Shown: piece after piece, positions 59,250 through 64,000 of the stretch
How the letters are laid out: each line of letters opens with the position of its first letter
Numbering within the stretch: the first letter of the stretch is position 1
NCBI GenBank assembly: GCA_002729525.1
Contig: PBYI01000016.1
Span: forward strand, 1-64,000
DNA from: Nocardioides sp.
GTDB lineage: Bacteria; Actinomycetota; Actinomycetes; Propionibacteriales; Nocardioidaceae
Direction of reading: 5' to 3'
DNA length: 64,000 nucleotides
Translations under genes and position numbers: made by a program
Notes under the pieces: generated by a model
The model's input: only the letters and a program-made list of their open reading frames with translations
Told to the model about the DNA's origin: nothing
Database searches by the model: none

Positions 59250-59759
59250 GTGGAGGCGACCGTCGTCGTGCGTGGCAGGGTGAGCCGTGTGCAGCCCTCG
59301 GAGTTCACCGCCTGGGTGGAGCCGCACCTGCCCGCGATGAGCCGGTACGCCGCGCGCCTGGTGCCCGCAGCCGACCGCGACGACGTGGTCCAGGAGGCGC
59401 TGGTCCGCGCCTGGCGCCGGCACACGACTTACGACGACCGGATCGGCGCCCCGTTGCCGTGGCTGCTCGCAATCGTTGCCGACCGCGCCCGACGGTACCG
59501 CACCCGTATCCGCCCGATTGTCGAGCTCGCGGCCACGCCGGTCGAGCCTGTCGAGACGGACGTCGACCTCGAGCGCGCCGTGCTGCAGTTGTCGAGACGG
59601 CAGCGCCAGGCGGTCGACCTCCACTACTTCGTCGGCCTCGACGTCGCCACCTGCGCCCAGGTGATGGGCTGCGCGGAGGGCACCGTCAAGGCCACGCTTC
59701 ACCATGCCCGTGGTCGCCTGCGCGTGCTGCTGGGTGATGACTTCGGAGGTGCGTCATGA
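59250..59759 (+). CDS. SigE-family ECF sigma factor
   Basis: 169 residues from GTG 59250; GTG 59289 (VQPSEFTAWVEPHLPAMSRY) has a better ribosome site and fits family starts. Region 2 is RDDVVQEALVRAWRR; region 4 is RQRQAVDLHYFVGLDVATCA, then GCAEGTVKATLHHARGRLR. It overlaps the next gene as ATGA, the usual pairing with a membrane protein that may control it. Confidence 0.85.
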   Translation: MEATVVVRGRVSRVQPSEFTAWVEPHLPAMSRYAARLVPAADRDDVVQEALVRAWRRHTTYDDRIGAPLPWLLAIVADRARRYRTRIRPIVELAATPVEPVETDVDLERAVLQLSRRQRQAVDLHYFVGLDVATCAQVMGCAEGTVKATLHHARGRLRVLLGDDFGGAS

Positions 59760-61264
59760 ACGACGACCAGCTGGACAGGCTGCTTCACCAGGCCGGAGCG
59801 CGGTGGCGGGACGCCCAGTCGCCGGCGCCTGGCGTCGACGCGACTTCCCTGAGGGGGTCCAAGCGGCCCCGCTGGGTGGCGCCCGTCGTGGCGGCGGCTG
59901 CGGTGGCGTCGGTGGTGAGCGGGGGAGCGTTGCTGGCCGGGGGCGGGGGTGATCGGGACGCCGATCCAGCACCGGCCGACTCGTCGGTGGCCGACGACTA
60001 CGTGGTGCCGTGGAAGCAGCTCGACCCCGCCCATCCCAAATGGCCTGCGCCCGTGGCTCGGTACACGCCCGACCCCGAGCTCGCCGAGGGGAAGCCCTGG
60101 TGCAGCACCGAGGATCTCACTTTCGAGCGGTCTCTCGAGGGCGCCGGCGGAACGATGTACGAGTTCGTGACGATCCAGCCGGTCGGCGCGGTCTCTTGCC
60201 GGCTCCCGGCCGAGCCGTCGGTCGAGGTGACCGGCCCCGACGGCCAGGCGCTGCCTGTGCCTGTCGAGGTGGAGCGGCTGGACGTCTCGGGTCCCGACGG
60301 CCGGACCTGGCCGTTCGACGTGCTCGTCGACGCCACCCACACCGCTTCGCTTGTCTTCTCGCTGCCGTCCATGGCGTGCGACGTGGCCCCGCCCGACGCC
60401 CACTTCCGTGTGACGTGGGGGACCCGGGACAGCCTCGCCGGAGGCATCACCGTGCCCGGCTTCGGGAAGCGCCCGTCGTGCCAGGGGCTGGGGGACGAGC
60501 TGCCCGACGAGCCGGTCCGGGTCTACCTCCTGGCACCGACGGACTTCGAGGTCCGGGAGGAACGCCATCCGGTAGCCGGCCTCAGCGTCCGGCAGATCTC
60601 CTTCTCCCAGGAGTCGGAGTACGGCCCCGGGACGGCGATCGTCGCGCTCACGGCGAAGGTCGACACCCCGCTGGCGCCCTGCCCGGACGCGCAGTTGTCG
60701 ATGCACCACTCCTTCGACGACGTCACCGAGATCCCCTACGCCCTCAACTGCGCAGCAGTGCCGTTCCGCCTCGCCGACGGCACGCCGTACATCCCGGCCG
60801 GCACGGCGCTCCGCTTCGAGGTCGCGGTCCCCCAGTGGGGCGAGGTGCGGCCGACGTACAGCTGGACACTGTCAGGGCCGGTGCCGGTCACCATCGACCT
60901 CGAGCCGGACCTCGTCGAGCCACGGGTGGTGGACGACGTAGAGGACGCGACCTTCGTCCTGGAGGTTTCCAACCAGTCCTTCGACGAGCCGGTGATGCCG
61001 ATCAAGGTGTACGTCGACGACGAGCTGCTCGTCGACAACGCCTTCCACGTCGAGGGCCAGCACACCTGGGTCAGCTATCCGATGCTGCTCTCGCCCGGCT
61101 ACCACCTGGTCCGCGTCGAGTCAGCCGACGGCGCTGGGTACCAGGACAAGCTCGGGCTGGAGAAGGGGAAGGTCCAGTACGCCTTGTTGGAGTACTGGAA
61201 CGAAGGCGCCCGAGGCCCCGAGCTGACGTGGCGGACCCAGGACCAGCCGTTCCTGCACGACTAG
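59756..61264 (+). CDS. Membrane-anchored sigma-associated protein, 502 residues
   Basis: A short cytoplasmic part (MNDDQLDRLLHQAGARWRDA), one membrane segment (WVAPVVAAAAVASVVSGGAL), and a large beta-rich outer region with several cysteines. The arrangement matches anti-sigma-type partners of SigE-family factors, although no zinc-binding anti-sigma motif is visible. Its stop shares a CTAG with the convergent gene. Confidence 0.7.
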   Translation: MNDDQLDRLLHQAGARWRDAQSPAPGVDATSLRGSKRPRWVAPVVAAAAVASVVSGGALLAGGGGDRDADPAPADSSVADDYVVPWKQLDPAHPKWPAPVARYTPDPELAEGKPWCSTEDLTFERSLEGAGGTMYEFVTIQPVGAVSCRLPAEPSVEVTGPDGQALPVPVEVERLDVSGPDGRTWPFDVLVDATHTASLVFSLPSMACDVAPPDAHFRVTWGTRDSLAGGITVPGFGKRPSCQGLGDELPDEPVRVYLLAPTDFEVREERHPVAGLSVRQISFSQESEYGPGTAIVALTAKVDTPLAPCPDAQLSMHHSFDDVTEIPYALNCAAVPFRLADGTPYIPAGTALRFEVAVPQWGEVRPTYSWTLSGPVPVTIDLEPDLVEPRVVDDVEDATFVLEVSNQSFDEPVMPIKVYVDDELLVDNAFHVEGQHTWVSYPMLLSPGYHLVRVESADGAGYQDKLGLEKGKVQYALLEYWNEGARGPELTWRTQDQPFLHD

Positions 61265-62466
61265 GTGACGATCACGGTGACCGTGCCCAATGTGACCGGC
61301 TTGCCGTTGGCCATGATGCTGACGGTCAGGGTGCTCGTGCCTCGCTCGACTGCCTTCCAGGACCGGCCGTAGTTCGGCCCTTCCTCCCAGTCATCGAGCG
61401 CCAGCGCAGATCCGGTGACCTCGCCTGCGAGCGTGCTGATCCGCTGACCCTGGCCATATATCCAGATCGTCGCCCCGAGGTCGATGCGGATCTCGGCGCC
61501 TGCGCGGATCTGCTCGTCACTCAATCCCTGATAGTCCATGCTGTCGCCCGGACCGACCGAGTTGACCTCCACGTGTACCTCGTCGGCCGGACCCCGAGGC
61601 TCCGCGATCTCGGTCATGGTGATGACCTCGCCCGGTTCAACCATGGTGCCTGGCCCAGGGCTTACTCCGAGTACGTATCCGGGCTTGAAGCCGGGGCGAG
61701 GCTCTGTGAGGACCTCCACCTGAAGTCCGGCAGCCTCGAGCTCAGCGCGGTAGTGCTCACCTGCGTCATCGTCCTGGTAGTCCACGTTGGCGGGCCCGAA
61801 GCCAGGCACCGCCACCCGGTCGGGAACGATGCGGATCCACGAGAGAATCTCCTCGACGCGCTGCTTCGTCGCCGCTTGGGCCCGGTAGGAGGCGTTCGCT
61901 GAGGGCACGAAGACCGTGCGACTGCACTGCCTGACTCGATCGCTGTATGCAGTACAGGTGGTTTCGTTACGCTGCGCAGCGACGCCGTCAACCTCGAAGT
62001 CCTCGCTTGGACTGAACATCCTCCGGTTGACGCCCTGCTCGACCCAGACGTTGTCGAATACCTCCGGGCTGAGCCATTGGCACATCTCGATAGCCGTGAC
62101 ATCGACGACCGCCGTCGGTTCGGTCGCCGTACCGCATCGGAGCGCGTTGGTTGCCCAATCCTCCGGTACAGCGATCGCCGAGTGGCCGATGCCAACCAGC
62201 CGTGTCCCCGCGGGGACAGGTTCGGCGGGCTGTGTGTCGGCGGGTCCGCTGGGCCTGCCGAGCGTTGGGTTCGTGTCCTGTGCAGCCACGAGAGCGGTAC
62301 CGCCGAGGACCGCGACAACCGCCGCCGCGGCCACCGCTGCGCGCGCCGCGCTCCGTCGTCGGCGTAGACGCCCAGCTGCGACCAGCATCTCCGACACGGG
62401 CGGAGTTGCGATCGGGATGCGCTCCGCAGAGCGCTCCAGCAGGTTGGCAAGGTCGTGGTCGGTCAT
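61261..62466 (-). CDS. Membrane-anchored PASTA-domain protein, 401 residues
   Basis: A cytoplasmic start (MTDHDLANLLERSAERIPIA), an arginine-rich stop-transfer, a membrane segment (AVAAAAVVAVLGGTALVAA), and an outer part including a PASTA-like repeat (VPGFGPANVDYQDDDAGEHY, then GLQVEVLTEPRPGFKPGYVL). PASTA domains bind peptidoglycan fragments. It overlaps its sigma-factor gene as ATGA and probably senses the envelope for it (inference). Confidence 0.75.
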   Translation of the reverse strand: MTDHDLANLLERSAERIPIATPPVSEMLVAAGRLRRRRSAARAAVAAAAVVAVLGGTALVAAQDTNPTLGRPSGPADTQPAEPVPAGTRLVGIGHSAIAVPEDWATNALRCGTATEPTAVVDVTAIEMCQWLSPEVFDNVWVEQGVNRRMFSPSEDFEVDGVAAQRNETTCTAYSDRVRQCSRTVFVPSANASYRAQAATKQRVEEILSWIRIVPDRVAVPGFGPANVDYQDDDAGEHYRAELEAAGLQVEVLTEPRPGFKPGYVLGVSPGPGTMVEPGEVITMTEIAEPRGPADEVHVEVNSVGPGDSMDYQGLSDEQIRAGAEIRIDLGATIWIYGQGQRISTLAGEVTGSALALDDWEEGPNYGRSWKAVERGTSTLTVSIMANGKPVTLGTVTVIVT

Positions 62467-62972
62467 CGCGCGCCTCGAAGATCGGAGAGGGTGGGGTCGT
62501 CGGCGAGGATCTTCAGCGCCCGGGACAGTCGGGACTTCACCGTGCCGGGAGCGACTCCGAGCACGGCCGCCATCTGCTGTTCGGTGAGGTGGGCGTAGTA
62601 GCGCAGCACGACCGCGGCCCGCTGTTCCGGCGTCAGTCGCTGGAGCGAGCGAGTGATCGCGTCGGCGTCGTCGTACGTCGTGGTGCCGTCGTCGTGGTGC
62701 AGATCTGAGACCTCGGCCACCGGGCGCTCCCTCATCCAGTGACGCCGTCGCCCGGAGGTGAAGGTGTTGATGAGCACGCGGTGGACGTAGGCGTCCCTGT
62801 CGTCCGCGCTGCGCACCTTGGACCAGTTCACCAGGCAACGGGTCAACGCGGTCTGAACGACGTCCTCGGCCTCGGCCGGAGAGCATCCGAGAAGCACGGC
62901 AGACCGCACCAGGCGCGCCCATCGGGCCGCGACGTACTCGCTGAACTCGGCGTTGCTGCCGTTCTCGTCCAC
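62463..62972 (-). CDS. SigE-family ECF sigma factor (second)
   Basis: 169 residues from GTG 62972 (VDENGSNAEFSEYVAARWAR), chosen for GAGGA 7 nt upstream. Region 2: PAEAEDVVQTALTRCLVNWS; region 4: TPEQRAAVVLRYYAHLTEQQ, then GVAPGTVKSRLSRALKIL. Same length and gene order as the module at 59250. The gap 62973-63240 shows no gene. Confidence 0.85.
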   Translation of the reverse strand: MDENGSNAEFSEYVAARWARLVRSAVLLGCSPAEAEDVVQTALTRCLVNWSKVRSADDRDAYVHRVLINTFTSGRRRHWMRERPVAEVSDLHHDDGTTTYDDADAITRSLQRLTPEQRAAVVLRYYAHLTEQQMAAVLGVAPGTVKSRLSRALKILADDPTLSDLRGAR

Positions 62973-63240
62973 GCCACCATCCTCAGCCCATTGCAGCCCT
63001 GTGATCATCAGACGCGTCAGAACGTGGCGGAGGTTCCACCCAAACGCACACCACTGCGCATTCTTGCCGAATGGACGACCGCAGAGCCGGACGTCCTCCA
63101 GCGACCGGTGACCAGTCATCGCCAAAGCCGGCGATCATCCGAACCGGTCATCTCGCATGGGGAACCCTGCACTACACGACTCGGCAGCGGTGGTCGTGAA
63201 GGTTGGATGTCGCGAGAGATGCCCCCTGTCGACGGCCTGT

Positions 63241-64000
63241 TCATTCGGCGATGTAGGCCGGAAGTGGTGGGTCGAAGGTGAGCACGGTGTTGGGAGCCTC
63301 GTCCGGCTTCTCATCTCGCGGCCAGACCGCCGTGCCGAGGTAGCGCTTTCCATCCAGGCTGAGCTGCACATGGTAGGTGAACGGTGGCGGGCCGAGCTGG
63401 GCTGCCTGCTGTGCAGGATCCTCCTCGCCACGGAAGAACAGGGAGCCCTCGGCGTAGCACTTGCCGTGGCCCTCTTGCTCGGCGTCGAGGATCATCGAGC
63501 GCCCATTGGCTGCGGTGACGGTGACCTCGACGTCCGTCTCCCGCGGCTGGAAGGCCAGGTCTTGCACGCCGACCTCGAGCTGGTAGGCCCAGAGCTCACC
63601 GCTGTCCCCGGAGATGAGGGCGATGTCGGCGGTGGGCTGGTCTATCGGTCCGTCGGTCGGGGTTGTCCATAGGAAGCTGGTGCTCACGCTGCCGTGTTGG
63701 CCGCGGCCGAACAAGTCGACGCGGTAGCGGCCGGCGAGACCGGCCGGTTCCAGCCGGAATGTCTGGTCTCCGGTGCGCGTCGCCTGGACAGTGTGTTCCC
63801 GTGGGCAGTCGGCGCCGAGCTGGGTGAACGAGGCCTGGAAGTCCCAGTCCTCAACGCCGAACCAGAAGTCCACGGAATCGGGACTCCCGGCGCTCGCCAG
63901 ATCCTTCGTCTGTGCGCTCCCGCTGATGCACATGCCGGGCGAACTCCCTTTCCGGTTGGGGGGCCCGTTCCAGCAGTAGGACGACGGTTTCAGTTCGAGG
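63241..64000 (-). CDS. Hypothetical secreted beta-rich protein (5' end outside window)
   Basis: The frame stays open to the right edge; an internal ATG at 63933 is probably not the start because the sequence upstream remains coding-like (LELKPSSYCWNGPPNRKGSS). Beta-rich, with repeated strands and a few cysteines, similar in style to the outer domain of the 502-residue protein. Possibly the partner of a third sigma module off the edge; unproven. Confidence 0.55.
   Translation of the reverse strand, partial: LELKPSSYCWNGPPNRKGSSPGMCISGSAQTKDLASAGSPDSVDFWFGVEDWDFQASFTQLGADCPREHTVQATRTGDQTFRLEPAGLAGRYRVDLFGRGQHGSVSTSFLWTTPTDGPIDQPTADIALISGDSGELWAYQLEVGVQDLAFQPRETDVEVTVTAANGRSMILDAEQEGHGKCYAEGSLFFRGEEDPAQQAAQLGPPPFTYHVQLSLDGKRYLGTAVWPRDEKPDEAPNTVLTFDPPLPAYIAE

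Noticed and set aside
1..64000. CRISPR arrays, tRNA or rRNA genes, insertion sequences, integrase
   Set aside because: No spaced repeat array with unique spacers, no tRNA-like clover-leaf or rRNA signature, and no transposase or recombinase motifs seen in any frame.

Overview
The window is about 70% GC. Its families (SCO6880-like and VirB4-like secretion ATPases, a TrwC/MobF relaxase fused to a Toprim domain, DUF4192, DUF932, SigE-type ECF sigma factors) point to a high-GC actinobacterium, probably of the Nocardioides/Propionibacteriales kind; the taxon is inference. Positions about 1 to 58 kb look like the backbone of a large conjugative plasmid, or less likely an ICE. There is a partition cassette with a centromere-like repeat array, a primase-type replication protein, a complete set of type IV secretion (T4SS) genes and a relaxase. 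I found no integrase, transposase, IS, tRNA, rRNA or CRISPR.

Layout. 0-1.7 kb: start of a Tad-like secretion operon (SAF protein, ParA-like protein, then a gene running off the edge). 2-7.6 kb: maintenance module (tandem-HTH regulator, ParA plus ribbon-helix-helix ParB, a 12-bp periodic repeat array, primase-like Rep, tandem RHH protein). 7.8-18 kb: mostly small unknown genes in short operons, including a secreted thermonuclease-like protein and a protein made of two DnaA domain IV modules. 18-25.7 kb: cargo with an Xre/RES toxin-antitoxin pair, a DUF429 protein and at least four nuclease-fold proteins. 25.7-29.3 kb: DprA, DUF4192 and SSB. 29.5-33.8 kb: orphan ParB, DUF932 and small genes. 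33.8-41.3 kb: HNH nuclease and the giant relaxase. 41.4-58 kb: M48 peptidase, coupling protein split in two, a five-domain nuclease and cell-wall hydrolase, VirB4, SCO6880, VirB6-like, VirB8-like and pilin-like proteins, ParA-like protein and a putative regulator. 58.4-64 kb: different in character (nucleotidyltransferase and two sigma-factor modules facing each other), possibly host-type or accessory DNA.

Two things tie the backbone together. First, ten copies of a 36-bp bipartite element (GTGATCGC, then 16 nt, then CACATAGGTGAC on the coding strand) precede operons from 1.7 to 57 kb. Nine copies are exactly 36 bp and one is 35 bp; I saw none to the right of 57.1 kb. This looks like one regulon of the element, driven by a dedicated sigma factor or activator. 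Second, neighbouring genes are very often coupled by NTGA start/stop overlaps. A second shared motif (GAATAGAAAGAAC) lies before the ParB, DUF932 and relaxase genes.
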